From Ianthella basta (taxonomy: Eukaryota > Porifera > Demospongiae > Verongiida > Ianthellidae): a stretch of 64,000 nucleotides of DNA. How positions within the stretch are numbered: the stretch's first letter is position 1; every line of letters starts with the position of its first letter. A program made the position numbers and the translations under genes. The DNA is taken from positions 12,376,623 through 12,440,622 of the forward strand of contig OZ025868.1 of assembly GCA_964019415.1 (NCBI GenBank). The letters run 5' to 3'. Positions 12,030-25,013 of this stretch are shown here, in pieces. The notes under the pieces were generated by a model. The model was not told where the DNA came from. It ran no database searches and saw only the letters and a program-made list of their open reading frames with translations.

Positions 12030-12842
12030 ATGGCTGGATTTGGGGAGGACTGCCTTGGACATCAGTTCACAAGAGAAGGCATTTTAGAGTTTCCAGCAGG
12101 TCTAAAAGAGCCCTGGGGCGTTACTACTTCCTCTAATGGCAATATATTTGTAGTGGACAATGAACTGTGCCAGGTCAGTGTGTTTAATGCCAATAAGACT
12201 TACCTGCGCACTTTCGGTAGAAAGGGCCACTCGCCTGGAGAGCTGTACCATCCTGCAGGGGTTGCCAGCAATGACGAAGGCCTGGTATTTGTGGCTGACA
12301 ACTTGAATCACTGTGTGAAGGTGTTCAATGAGGGTAATGGCACCTTTGTAATGAATATTGGCCAGGGACAATTAAGTAATCCTTGGGATGTTGCACCGTG
12401 TGGAGGTAATATTTATGTCGCTGATGCCATGAAAGACCGCATTGCTGTGTTTTCACAAGACGGAGAACTTACTGGTTCATTTGGATCAGAGGGCCATGGA
12501 CCTGGGCAGTTTACCTATCCAGCGGGAGTAGCACTGTCTCCAGATGGCTACCTCTATGTAACTAGTAGCAATGATCAAAAGTTGCAAGTCTTCACTACTA
12601 ATGGCCGCCATGTGAAAAGTATCGGTAGCGAAGTTCTGAAATATCCTAGTGGTGTTGCAGTCACTGAGCGGGGACAAATATTTGTCGCTGACTGCACTGG
12701 CAACAGTGTGGCAGTGTTTGATAAAGATGGAAGGCATATGTACAGTATTCTTGCAAGTGATGCTCAAGGTGTGACCGTCAGCCCCATGGGGTACCTCCTA
12801 GTAACTGAACGCAGGGCAAGACAAGTTGCTGTATTTTCATAG
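12030..12842 (+). CDS. NHL-repeat six-bladed propeller protein D
   Basis: A 270-residue intronless ORF. The ATG at 12030 (MAGFGEDCLG) is chosen because the open frame upstream begins only at a GTG. Six blades are visible, such as AGVALSPDGYLYVTSS near residue 170 and SGVAVTERGQIFVADCTG near 208, ending in RQVAVFS. No signal peptide or TM segment. It is nearly identical to NHL-G at 45643-46455 and is the intact counterpart of NHL-B. Soluble, probably cytosolic; binding partner unknown. Confidence 0.9.
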   Translation: MAGFGEDCLGHQFTREGILEFPAGLKEPWGVTTSSNGNIFVVDNELCQVSVFNANKTYLRTFGRKGHSPGELYHPAGVASNDEGLVFVADNLNHCVKVFNEGNGTFVMNIGQGQLSNPWDVAPCGGNIYVADAMKDRIAVFSQDGELTGSFGSEGHGPGQFTYPAGVALSPDGYLYVTSSNDQKLQVFTTNGRHVKSIGSEVLKYPSGVAVTERGQIFVADCTGNSVAVFDKDGRHMYSILASDAQGVTVSPMGYLLVTERRARQVAVFS

Positions 12843-13255
12843 CTGTATACCCGCAGATGCTTCTATTGCATTTCACTGCAGAATTTACTGTCTTACTTCT
12901 ACCTTAGTAGCTATACTATGTTCATAAATTTTATGCTGTGTTATATATTTCTGAAGGTAATTGGCTGTGCTGTTGTTGTTGGAGTCTTGCATTGATGCTG
13001 TGGGCAGTTGGTTACGAAAATTCAACGATACTGCTAGTGAATTTTTGATGTAGCTATAGCTAGCCATGTACATGGACCTATGATGCTGGCATTTCATGAC
13101 TGCACTATCTTATATCAGGCATTATTGGGTTTAACATCTGTAAGCAGATCACAAAGCAATCAATTGAAATGTGCACTGTATGCAGTCACTACCATTATAA
13201 ACAATGATCGAATATGCACCATCTGTAAATTATGGATACAAAGCTGCACTAATAC

Positions 13256-14400
13256 AGCAGCTTGTTTTGCCTTATATGCATTCAGTCACTAACAGTCCTT
13301 GCTGGGTTGACTGATGCTCCATGTGCACCGTCTGCTGGAAACTATGCAAATGCTTTCCATCTTTATCAAATTAAAACCTCTACAGTGTTGCCCTCATACA
13401 GGCAGTTTGCCACTGAAATCTGTCCCTGCTCAGATATGTCAATGCCAACTGGCCATGGCTTCTTCAGGACCTCACCTCCCAACTTTGTCACAAATTAAAG
13501 CAGCCATTATAGCAGTAAACATGCACTTGTATTGTCACTGTAAGAACTATCATATTCTGTCTATTATTAGCTCAATGTGGTCAGCTAGATTCTATTAATT
13601 AATGCCTATATTATACATGCTATCAAGCAATCTGTCACACCCTTTATTAGCATTGATCAGTTTCTCTGAACATTGTACTCATCTGTGTCTCTGCATCTTC
13701 CATGGTGCATGATGTGTGCAGTGCTACATTGGACCATGATTTGTCCTAGTGCCTACTGGCATGCATGGTGCACTCTAATAATGAATTGAATTGAATTGAA
13801 TTGAATATATTCTGTAGGCTTTGTATGCTAGTGACGTAGAGGTAGCCATCTGGTGAGAATGCCAACCCAGCGGGCATGTCAAGCTGTTCAGGATCCTAAC
13901 ATACCTGTGAGCTGGATTTCTCCGCTTTGAGCAAAGACAGCAGCAAGGCAGTTGTTGAATGTGTCTGCTGCACAAATTTTACCACTTTTTATTACAACTG
14001 CATGCATGCATCCATAGGTTTCTTTAATTCTCCCCTGGCCAATTCGCCTCGCGAATGCATCGCTTTCCTCACTAAACGCGTCCACACAATGATTGGAATA
14101 TCGGCCACAAACACTAGACCCTTATCATTGCTGGCACTCCCAGCATGCCATTGGCGGGATAGCTCTCTTTGCCGTGGCATGGCCTCGCCTGCCAAATGTT
14201 TGATGGCATTTCTTATTGGCATTTAAACATATGGACTTGACAGCTTGTAGTGTCAACTGCAAATATATTGCCATTAGAAGAAGCAGTAGCTCCACAAGGT
14301 TGTCCTATCCTTGCTGGAAACTGTAGTGTGCCTTCTCTTGTGTACTGCAGTCCAGCATTTATTATCACAGTAGTGAAGACAATCAACAATAAAGCAACCA
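13256..14400 (-). pseudogene. NHL-protein E pseudogene, split by a LINE tail
   Basis: The minus strand preserves the start (AGLQYTREGTLQFPARIGQ near 14350), middle blades (13835-14220) and last blades (13256-13485) of an A/C-type NHL gene, with several frameshifts and stops. A roughly 330 bp insertion (about 13490-13815) separates middle and end. Just upstream of the first blade, a clean acceptor (CCCTTTCTTTAG) is followed by an open hydrophobic leader (VVALLLIVFTTVIINAG). The intact paralogues have stops in the equivalent stretch. Confidence 0.8.
13490..13815 (+). mobile_element. LINE 3'-end insertion with (AATTG)n tail
   Basis: The right end (GGTGCACTCTAATAATGAATTGAATTG...) resembles the 3' UTR and tail of the LINE fragment at 4452-5655 read on its own strand. 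No reverse-transcriptase sequence remains. It sits inside NHL-E, in opposite orientation to it. Confidence 0.55.
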
Positions 14401-15096
14401 CCTAAAGAAAGGGAGGATCTCAATGTAACACAAAGACTAGAATGATCATTTTACTATATAGCAGCCTATCACGATATAGCATTGGTGATCATGTAATGAC
14501 CAAATGCAAATGGCGCTCAGGCATGGAGCAATCTACGCTCAGGCCTTTGAAAATTCTACTGTATAATACATCCTGCACCCTAAGGATCAGGCAGGACATT
14601 CGAGTATGTCTATGTAAGTAATATGTATATTCCACTTCTTAAGTATGTGTTAGCTGACGCGTGTATAGAGTAAAAGCATGAGTCTATATCCTGTAAGACC
14701 TGTGTCATAAATTTTGGGGACCCGTGAGAATGGGAAGAAGCCAAGTTTGAACATATTGGCACACCTCACATTACTATATACGTTTTACATATCTCTAGAC
14801 ACGCAAGAACATCGAGGAATAATATAGCTCTAGAATAATATAACAATTATACAAATGCAATTGCAATTTTAAGCCAGGGAAACAGGCTGTTTTAATAATA
14901 ATAGAGCAAAAATCGCCAGCTGCTTGCTTGATGCAACTGGTGCAACACATTAGGCAGACCAGACACTCCTCACCGAAATTTCACAACTTACTACGAGCAA
15001 TTAATTGATTCCGCATTATCTTCCCTCTGATGGCATATACTGGCTAGCGCTAGCCACACCTAATAAGCGCCGGGGCATGGTCTAGCTAGCCAGACT
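14401..15096. other. Spacer upstream of TTLL12
   Basis: No gene is seen. The last ~50 bp carry the dispersed TGGTCTAGCTAGCCAGAC motif also found inverted near 3430. The TTLL12 promoter should lie here, but no TATA box stands out. Confidence 0.4.
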
Positions 15097-17748
15097 ATGC
15101 GGCCGCGGGGCGCGAGTGTATCGCGTTTCTCAGTGAACATCTCCGTTATGTGCTCCAATGGCAAAGTTGAAGTTCAGCTGAACTTCAGTCAGTTCCAGGC
15201 CTTGCACCAGCAGCAGCTGGAACAGATACCTCCTGTACACTGGAAGAGCCTGCAGGACAAGCTGTTCGAAGAGGTGAGAGCCCTTCTTTGCGTCAGTTGC
15301 ATCGTCGGCTCCAATGTTAGTAGCTAGTGATGTTTATGCCCAGACACTATTGCCATTGTCAGCTAGTACTGCTTCAAGGAGTTGATCGTACATGCAACTA
15401 ATGACGGACTTAATCATTCGTGAGAAAAACCTTCAAACCGCAATCTTCATTGTAACCACACTTCTTATTTCCTAAGGCCACTAGCCAACTGGCTATCCTC
15501 TGTACAGACACGACTTGTGTGCAATAGCTACAGTAATCTTTTCACAACAGTCGAGGGTCTTCCATCGCCCTTCCTCCACCCATAGATCCCCCCCCCCGGT
15601 ACGCACAATGCAGCTAACTACTAGCTACATGGGGAGCATCAAGTTTGCACCACTTTCAGGCCTATATGCAGCTCTCAGACTGGGGGGGGGGGGGGGGGGG
15701 GTCTTCTGCTCTCAAAGTGAAATTCATCCTATAGATGAACATGTAGCGCCTTTCTAGTGTCTGCAAGAAGAATGTCTGGTTTGTGCTTGGTTGTAACTAA
15801 GCTGGTCTTTTAAAGCCTAACAGGGTTTTGAGTGGCACTGCTGATTGTATATAAGACTGCTGTGTTTTGTAAAACAGCTCAAATTCTGTATAGCTAAAAG
15901 GTAATAGAAGTTGTTTCTCAGTTGGACCTCCTAAGCAAGTGGGAGGGGGGGGGGAGGGGTCTTTCAAACCCCCCATACCCCGTACGGGCCTACGGACCTG
16001 AACTTCACTGATAGTTGCTAACACAGATCTGAGCACTGTGTCCTGTGTGAGAGAAGGTGGTGTATTTACAATGTCATGTCTGTACATGTCTTACTGCTTC
16101 TTCAGATGGTGACACGGCCAGCCATTCTCCTCCCCCTCTTATCCACCCTCTCTAATATGCACACTGCATTGTTGTGTATGGTGCCATGCATTCAATTGAA
16201 AGCATCCATTTAAGAGTTTCATGAAATACATGTATCCTGGCCCTCCTGCAGACTTACGATGCAGGCAAGCACTTCATGATGTCTCCTCTTGGGGAGGATG
16301 AAGCAGGGCGTGGGTTGTACAAGGTTGTTACTGCAACTGAAGCTGGTCTCAATCAAGGCAGCCCCAACAGGTAATACAACATCAAATAGCCATTCGGTGG
16401 CAATTGCTTTTAAACTATTACTGTAAGTACTGTTGGGTTGGGATTACTGGTGTTCTTCTGCCCTATTCAGCATCTTCTTGATAGACCATGCATGGACGTA
16501 CCAACTTGAGTTTGCCCATCAGCAGCTAGTCCAAATACCAAGCTTGGCCTCTAGAATGGCTCACTTGATGGGCCTGCTTGGCAGAGATGAAACAGGAGAG
16601 GATGAAGAAGATGTTCAGGAGGAAGACAAGGAAACAGACGAGGAGGAGGGGAAAGAAGAAGAAGAGGAGAAATCTGGTGATGAATCTCAAGAGATCTTGA
16701 ATCCAAGTTGTGATGAGAACCCACAGAGTAAGGAGGAAGGTAGCTGTGCTGAAGTTGTGGGTGCCAAGGCAGTTGAGGAGAGCGACATACTTAAGGAGTT
16801 ATGGAGGTAAGCAGTTTCAATGCATGGCTTGACTAATCTTATAATAATCAAAAACGCATACTCCTCTGGGACCTACATATGGCATATGGCATGCATACGT
16901 AGCATACATTGCATACATTAAGTGTGTGAACATTCTACTGCTCAATTAGGAGCGCAGTGTATCTGATTGTGGACAGGCAGCATTGTAAATTTACAGAGTT
17001 GGTGTCTATTCACACTCAAGCTAGTCCAAGCCGTGTTACCGCTGAATAGGCTTACCAAACTCAATTCAACGATGCATGTACGTATGTATGTTCACACCAC
17101 AGGAATTGGAATCAGTTTACATTATTATCTCTTACGTTATAAGATATGACTTGGTATTGATGGGGCTCCTCTTGTCGCTGTAAGTCTCAGACTCTGGAGT
17201 GACTATTGATGTCTGTTTCTGTCCATGTCACTGTACTAAAGTGAAATCAGTTTGACACACACATGTGTGAGCACTTCCTATGGTGCTTGTTCCCATTATC
17301 AGGCTCTTCTGTGCTCTCCCTGTAGATTCAATGGTTCATACTCATTTTCTTCAGCCGTAAGTTGTTGATTTTATATGTGTCCCTTTTGTCCACATTACCG
17401 TCTGTTCTTAATTGGGTTAGGGTTCTTAATTTCGCAGTTTATTGAAGGGGCCTTGGTACTAGGCTGTACTACTGTACTATGTTTCCTGCATTCAGAACAC
17501 CCTGGAAGAGCGTGTTCCTGTGTGGTATGTTTTGGATGAGTTTGGCTCTTCAATCCAACATTCTGATCAGCCTTCCTTTGCCATGATCCCATTCTACTAT
17601 GTGCCCAAACAAGAGGCGTACAGTGTGATATGGCCATTAAGGGACATTGCATATGGAGGTAATTGTGGTGCTGAATGTACATACATACTCATGAATTTGC
17701 ACATGTGCACACACAGTCACACGCGCGCGCACACACACACACACACAG

Positions 17749-17838
<90 letters not shown>

Positions 17839-20800
17839 ACACACACACACGCATGCAGGCACCAATCATACGCAAATGATGTGCTCACACAATTTTAACA
17901 CATCACAGTATGCATGTGTATGAATTCACTACCTTAACTCACACCACAGCTCACACTGTCCTATGTGACTCTGTATCTAGTACTCCCTCCCGCATTGCAT
18001 GCAGATGAAGTAACTGTTGACTATGCTGCTAATATCAAAGATGGTCTAATGAAGTCGATTCACTTATTGCCGTGGAGACCAAACTCCCTCCCCCTGGACA
18101 GCCCTATGTGGGAGGAAATGACTGAACATGCACTACCTGAGATAAAGGTACAGTATGTGACATTATATTTGGTTCATTTTTTAGTTTTATATAATTCTGA
18201 GAGACCTTGTCTTTTATACACAACGCAGACCTGTACACAGAATCGATTCAACTTACGTACAAATACTTAGTGGTGAATATAGCATTTGCACGAGACATAG
18301 ATGAAATTATATTGCCACAAACCATCATAGCTATACGTGTATTTGGTCTAGTACTGTATGTTGCAGCTAGGCAGTAGTGACTGTAGCAGTGTATCTTTGA
18401 CCTGTAAGTGACACATTAGAAATTAGTATACTCTTGTAGTCATGACAAGCACTTCCCCTTCCACTCTCCCCCCCCCCCCCCCATCATCAGGTACGTCTTG
18501 GTGAGCTCTGGCCTGATCCCACATCAACTCCCACTGGACCAGCAGCTGTTGGCTCCAATAGACCCCTCAAGGTGTTCTCTGAAATGGAGATTGTCAAGAA
18601 GCATCTCTCCCACAGTGCCTTTGAGATTGTGGACTCACAAGTGGAGGCTGACATTCTCTGGATGAGTAGTCATGTGAAGGACTTTGAGTGAGCTTTGCTG
18701 TAAGCATATACGTATGTTTATTGCAGAGAGTGAAACTTTGGAGCAAAAGGACAGTATGGTGTCTCCCTTTATTTACCCTGATCCTTTCGTTGACCCTCCA
18801 TTTTATTCCCCCTACATAGCAGTGAGCCTCCACATTTTTCCTGTTTTGTCTTCTTCCTCTTCTTATTCTTCATATTCTTCTTCTCTGACAGCAGTAGGGA
18901 ACGAACCAGAATGAGTAGAAATAAGCCTTTACCACAGTTTAATTCACCCTCAACTGGCTCTATTCCTTTGTAAGTTAGAAACCTCCGCAAGCAAGTTTCA
19001 CAAATGAATGTTTCCCGGCATTCGATAGACGTTGCTATGCAAGAGATACCATTTTGACATGACGTAATGAATGCTTTGGCTACATTGGTTTGCCTAATCC
19101 TCCTTCAGATTAAGTTCTATAGCCTAGCAACGCCGTCTTATGTCCAATCGGAGGTGCGTACATTGCTAGCCCCGGTCAAAGTTAGCTTGCATGCCATTTG
19201 AAGGACATTCGCGGTCATGCATTTCCCCGCCACTTTCTAACTACTACCCGGTTGGCTTCCAGTCACCTTTTCCGTATTCTTTTTGGTAGATTAAGGCAGA
19301 ACCTTGCGCTAGCCCACACCTTGAGCTCCAGGATTATAGAGATAAGGTCTAACACCTGCACCGATGTCCTATGGTTGTGGGTTAGCATGTAGCTGCAGGT
19401 TAGCTACACACTATAAAAAGTACAGAAACAAGGAATAATAAAAATTTTCTACCAAAATAGCAAGGATGTAGGAATGGCACATAAAGGACAGAAACAGGTA
19501 AATGCTGCTACACAGTGAAGTATTAACAATGGTCCCTACATTCCATTCTTGCATGTAGGGACCACGATTAATGCTTCACTGTGTAGCAGCATTTACTTGT
19601 TTCTGTCATTTTTATGCCATCCCTACATCCGTGCTTTTATTGTAGAAAATGTTTAGTATTTCTAGTGGTAGAATAATAACTTGTGTATGCACGTGATGTC
19701 AACAAAATGGCAGATCAGCAAACGGCATTGCAGCTCTTTTGTTTTCATGATTTCAGAAGTGATTGCTCCTGCTATGTGCACTAAATGGGACTTTAATGTC
19801 CACCTCGTAGAGTCTCTTTTTTGAAATTAGTATTCGCGAATAATTCTGACACCTCATTTTGGCGGCAATTCACGAAATTTTGGTTGCAACAATGTTGCAA
19901 TGTACGGTATATTTAATGTCTGTGTGCATGTGAGTATTATGTATGTGCACTTGTTTACATGCACTTATGCTATCGTATTTGGTGTATGCGCTCATCCTGT
20001 GCAGTGCACTTCCCCTTGGCAAGCTGTTTGTCAATCAGTTTCCATGTGAAGCTCTCATCACCTGCAAGGACCTGCTGGCCCAGGTGGCCTCCAGAGTGGG
20101 TGGGGCTAGCGAAGATGGAAGGGCGTGGCCTGAGTGGCTGCCGCTCACATACAACCTTCATTATGAGCTGCCACAGATGGTGAAAGAGTACTTGCAACGC
20201 AAGGAAAGGTGAGCAGCTCGCGTTACAAGTGGACCTGTGTCTTGATCAATGGTCATATAGCTTCATATGTTTGAAGGAATTTGTGTACCTTGGAAACAAG
20301 GCAACTGCTTACACACAGTTATTTAGTCAAAATACAGTATATTATTTTGGTCATGAGTTGTGTTTGAAATTGTTGACAATGTTCTTGTACGTAGGGGTGT
20401 GCCCAATGTCTGGATTGTCAAACCATGGAACCTGGGACGAGGAATGGATTCAGTTGTTACAGATGACATCAATGCAATTATTCGCCTCAGCTCTGCCTCA
20501 CCACGAGTGAGTCACACATTTATTGTACATATGTGTTACAGTCAATGCATGGTATATGTTTGCAGCCATTCATAGGCTACATACACAATGGCTGACCCAA
20601 CCACCCTACTTGTACAATTCCCCTGCAAAATTATATGCTTCCTTCCCACATACGAACTTTCATGGCAGCGTGCATGTCCTCCCTTCTGTGCACACCACCT
20701 GAATTATATCCAATTGATGGCACTTTGTTGCATGTTGTATGTTCATGTTTGTACCCACCCCTATGCAGGTGGCCTGCAAGTACATCACTGAACCTGTTCT

Positions 20801-23616
20801 CTTCTACCGAGATGATGTGGCATGTCATGTGAAGATGGACATACGCTACATTCTCCTGCTCAAATGTGTGCAGCCACTTGAGCTGTATGCAAACAAAGTG
20901 TTCTGGCTCAGATTTGCAAACAAGTGCGTACATGTGTGTGTGACCCACAGTGTCTGACAAGCTCGGAAGCATCAAAGCTATATTAATTTTTGCTGAACCT
21001 TTTGGATGTATAGTTTGTCTTTGGTGTGTGCAGGGATTCTGCCTAGTAAAATGTAGTGTATGCCTGTATTGATATTTATTTGTATGGTGTATTTGCTTAA
21101 TCTTCAGCCTATATTTAGTGATATATGGGTTGGGCATTGCTAAGCACATACATGTATGTATGTACGTAAGTTTGCCTGGAAACAGGTGTGTATGGTGTGT
21201 GCAACGAATAGGACTGCACATGAATGAAGTTGTTTAAATTGCCTTTGAATTCCTGCAATGTAGCAAGAAGCCAGTGTTTGGGGCCAGTTTATAGTCTCTG
21301 CGGCTACTGATTAGTGGAGGGACAATGTACACACTTAGTGTATGTTTGATGTGTCATAAAACACTGCACACACGAGGCTGTCCTCACTGCCTAGCCTTCG
21401 CCGCTTTTATAGTATACAAGTGATATAAGCACTGATGCATGCTATTTTCCTTACTACACATCAAGCAATGTGTGTGCCAACCATGCAGTGTCAGTGTTGG
21501 TTACTCCACAGTACATTTAGCAGTAATGGTTTGTTTGATTACAGGTTTCATAGCAGCTGGGATTCACTGTGCTATTCAATATTCTCTGTGCTAACGTACT
21601 TCATTCCCGTCCCTCTCTTGTAGGCCCTTCTCTTTGGCTGACTTGAATGACTACCAGACCCACTTTACTGTGATGAATTATAGAGAGGATGCGGACTTGA
21701 AGGAAATTCTTCATGATGAGTTTGTTGTACTCTTTGACCAGCAGTATCCTGATCACCCTTGGAAGGATGTGGAGGTTAGACAATGCAGCAGGATGCATGA
21801 AGATTCATGCAGCATAGATCAGGCTCAATAATTTACTAAACCTGTTTGCCCTTCTCTTGTTAGTGGTTTGGATAAGCTACTCAGGTGATTCATGGTGGAA
21901 ATTTAGTTATTATGCAACAATTGGCTTAAGAGTAAATGGAGTCATTTCCCCTATTTTGGCTGTATCTGTCTACCACGCTTTACTGCAAACATTGCAGGAG
22001 TGGTATATAGTACAATGAGACCTGCTACAACATGTTTCTATACAATTCCCAGTGACCGAATGCTGTACATTATTGTTGCAGGACAATCTGGAGAAATGAT
22101 AGCACTTACATGTCCAGCATAGAGAAATACTGCATAGCAAGATTTACTCATGGGGGTTTTAGCAGATTTTGGAGAATCCACACAAATTTATGCCTTGTCA
22201 ACACTTCCAGCCATATGCAAATTGCAGGTCGACTCCGCTGAATGCTACATACACTACGTACACATACGTTTGCAGTCAATGTGGATGTGAGCATGTACAA
22301 AAGCACAGCTTGCTCTGCGTTGAGCTCTATCGAGGTAGACTGAGCTGGTAAATGAACGTGCGCATTACAAGGGACTAGCTCTTGTGCATGTGGAAGCGAA
22401 TTTAAGGTCGGAAAATGCAACTTGTGATAACTATTTTGACTACTACAAGTAGCTGAAGAGCAAGCTTTTACTGATTCTGACACAGCTTCCATTGACACCA
22501 ATATTACTCATGAATGCGCTAGTCTATGTAAATTATAGAGCAATACTACACTGATATTGCTATACTATTGTCAGTATTCACACTCTCAATGCTACGTATG
22601 CATGTATTGTGTGGCTCTGTATATATGTACCATAAAGCTGTACAATGTGCACTGTGTGTTGAACATGTCAGCTAGTGATTTGGCTAATGTTTCCTGTGCA
22701 TGTCTTTTGTCTTATGCAATGTAGGAGTCCATATTTGCTTGCTTGCGGCAGTTTTTCAAGGCAGCCGTATCAGCACCTCCTCCTGCTGGCATTGCACACT
22801 CTCCACAAGTTAGTATAGAGATGGCAGTGTGGGGGTTAATATTTAATAGACACATGTGAGTAGATGCCGGGATAGTGAACTTCGGTTGAGTGGTATGGTT
22901 GAATTGCAAATGTGAATGGCTTTTATGTTCATGTGTAAGGGAGTAATTCAATGGATTATGTGAGTTATTAAGAGACACGACCAAATGTAGAAGATGATTT
23001 CACGATGTTGTGTGTGATTCCGCTTGTTGAGGTGTTGAATGTTGTACATATGATTTGCACGAACTTTTTCCTATTCAGAGCCGTGCTATGTATGCTGTTG
23101 ACTTAATGCTGGAGTGGAGGGACTGCAAAGGTCAGTGTGAGCATACCAGATAGCATCATTGGCCGGCATACAGTATCTCCCCGATTGATTACGTCATCAT
23201 CTAAAATGGAGGGGAGGTAGCAGTCTGGCTTGCAACACTAGAGGTGGAGTATTGGTTATCTATTTGGAAGTACGTATTTGCATCCCTGTTGTATGAGAAA
23301 AGGCTATACTTCAGTTATGTGAGATGTTGTATTTCCTGTAATTTGGTTTTTCCTTCTGACCATTCAATCTTGTACCTAAAAATAGTACTTGGGCACATCA
23401 GCGTGGGCACTCTTTAGTTTCTTTAAAGTTTTTTTTTTGCAAAATCTGTCTTCCCATGCAGATGGTTGTAAGAAGATAGTCCCACAGCTCCTGGAGGTGA
23501 ACTACTGTCCTGACAATGTACGTATATGCAAGCACTACCCAAACTTCTATAATGATGCCTTTGCAGTCCTGTTTCTAGATGATGACAGCAACCAGTCTAC
23601 TGTCAGGCTGGTTTAA
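15097..23616 (+). CDS. TTLL12: Tubulin-tyrosine-ligase-like protein 12
   Basis: Fourteen phase-consistent exons: 15097-15273, 16252-16370, 16471-16806, 17326-17356, 17496-17658, 18005-18147, 18491-18687, 20005-20208, 20395-20506, 20769-20923, 21624-21774, 22725-22808, 23079-23130, 23462-23616, giving about 692 residues (human TTLL12 is 644). Recognisable TTLL12 signatures are IFLIDHAWTYQLE (exon 3), WYVLDEFGSSIQH (exon 5), a SET-like middle, then the TTL-like part: VNQFPCEALIT, WIVKPWNLGRGMD, EPVLFYRDDV, FWLRFANK, MYAVDLML and the C-terminal LEVNYCPDN. Exon 3 holds an extra Glu/Asp-rich stretch that explains the added length. The family has a TTL fold with poorly conserved ligase residues and has been linked to tubulin detyrosination, H4K20 methylation and RIG-I signalling in mammals. 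An alternative start is at 15148. Partial copies lie at 36815-37330 and 48970-49910. Confidence 0.93.
15682..15701. repeat. 20-base G homopolymer
   Basis: An uninterrupted G run in TTLL12 intron 1. A second G-rich run lies near 15945 and a C run near 18469-18482. It is prone to assembly error and could form a quadruplex. Confidence 0.9.
17708..17851. repeat. (CA)n microsatellite
   Basis: About 140 bp of CA repeat in TTLL12 intron 5, starting 50 bp after the exon 5 donor. Confidence 0.95.
19432..19665. mobile_element. Long hairpin element in TTLL12 intron 7
   Basis: Two ~105 bp arms are reverse complements around a short loop near 19550 (ACAGAAACAGGTAAATGCTG on the left; CAGCATTTACTTGTTTCTGT on the right). 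It encodes nothing. It is MITE-like, a foldback element. Confidence 0.85.
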
Positions 23617-25013
23617 GCAATTAAATCGTACGCTCAGTCACTAACGTTAACAAGATAGTCACAATTTTTTGTTTAACAGCATAGCACTGGTTTTGGTTAT
23701 GAATTCATTCCTTTGTAATACTATTCTGTTCATTCTTGATGAAGTACATTAGAGCTCAAGCTATAACTGTATACTTGTTTAATTGTAATTTCTACAAGCT
23801 GGCGATAAAGCATAATATTATACAGCATTATATGCCATTTATAGAAAATCTTTTTCAGTTTGCCGAGACACTTCTAACTACGTATATACCACTTTTGCTA
23901 AGATTGTGAGTTTCTTGTTACATTGGTAAGGACTGACCAATGAAATGCCATCTTTGCATGTACAAAAAACGTAAGTAATTTAACGAGCGCATAGAGAAGA
24001 AGACTTGAATCAGATACATTTCGGGCATTTCCTACCTTGCAGATAGACATTAATGCAGCTATGGGATTCAAGAAGCGTACCTGGGTGCTATGAGCCACAG
24101 GAGTGCATTGCGGCTTATACAGCATACAGAGTGCAGTTGTACACGTACCATGGTGCATAGCAGACTGAAATTTCTGGCTATTCAGGATTTCCTCACTAGC
24201 TCTTCAGTCATGTACATGGATGTATGCATGCAGCATGGTGGTGTACATGGAAGATATAGCTGGAATGGGCATATGCATGCAATAGGATAGTCTCCTGTGG
24301 CAGCCCTTGTTTGCACCCTCACAATTGCACTATAATACACAGGCGATAAAACGGGGGATGGTAGCAAGACCACAAGCACAGCAAAATGTTGGCAGATGTA
24401 GGGATGGTAAGAACATATTCAGTCAGTTAATGACCTGGGTTTTGCATGGACCGGCCCTCCTTGTTGCATGGACCGTCTGGCCCCCATCTTTGCATGGACC
24501 AGTCCTCCTCCTTATTCATACGGTTTTTCCACCAGGTGGTTTTGCCATACATTGCAGGTACGCAAAGCACCCTCTCTACATCTGCCCTTGTTTTTGGAGG
24601 CAACATTTTTAAACACCCTTTAAATTAGCTATATTGTACTCCCATGACCATGCAGTCTGCCAATAGTGACACTACTACATGGCTGCAAAGTGAGTAATGG
24701 GCAAGTGGGGGATAGGGGTTACACATGCACCTATACGTACCATGCTCAATTCCAAGTTTCAATTGCAAATGAAAGAAACTGGCTTGCTGGCACAGCTAGA
24801 AAATGGACTAGTAGCTATAAGAAATAAACCGAGTACAGAATTATTATTGGCAGGAGCATGAGCATGCATTCAAAGGGTTGACCTGCATGCATGCCAATGC
24901 ATCAGCAAACTAGTCCTAGCAACTTACTACATAACTAAGAAATACATGTGGATAAAATGTGCTTAGAATTTATGGCCTATGAATACGTTTATGCTGCCAC
25001 AGTTGACTGGATA
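23617..25013. other. Spacer between convergent TTLL12 and WSC-aerolysin genes
   Basis: No gene is supported. Near 24440-24510 a short tandem of TGCATGGACC-type units is seen. The string CTACATCTGCCCTTGTTTTTGG near 24576 recurs near 53485, so a dispersed repeat end is likely. Confidence 0.45.

Noticed and set aside
17637..17923. Open frames through the CA repeat in TTLL12
   Set aside because: Microsatellite translation products inside intron 5.
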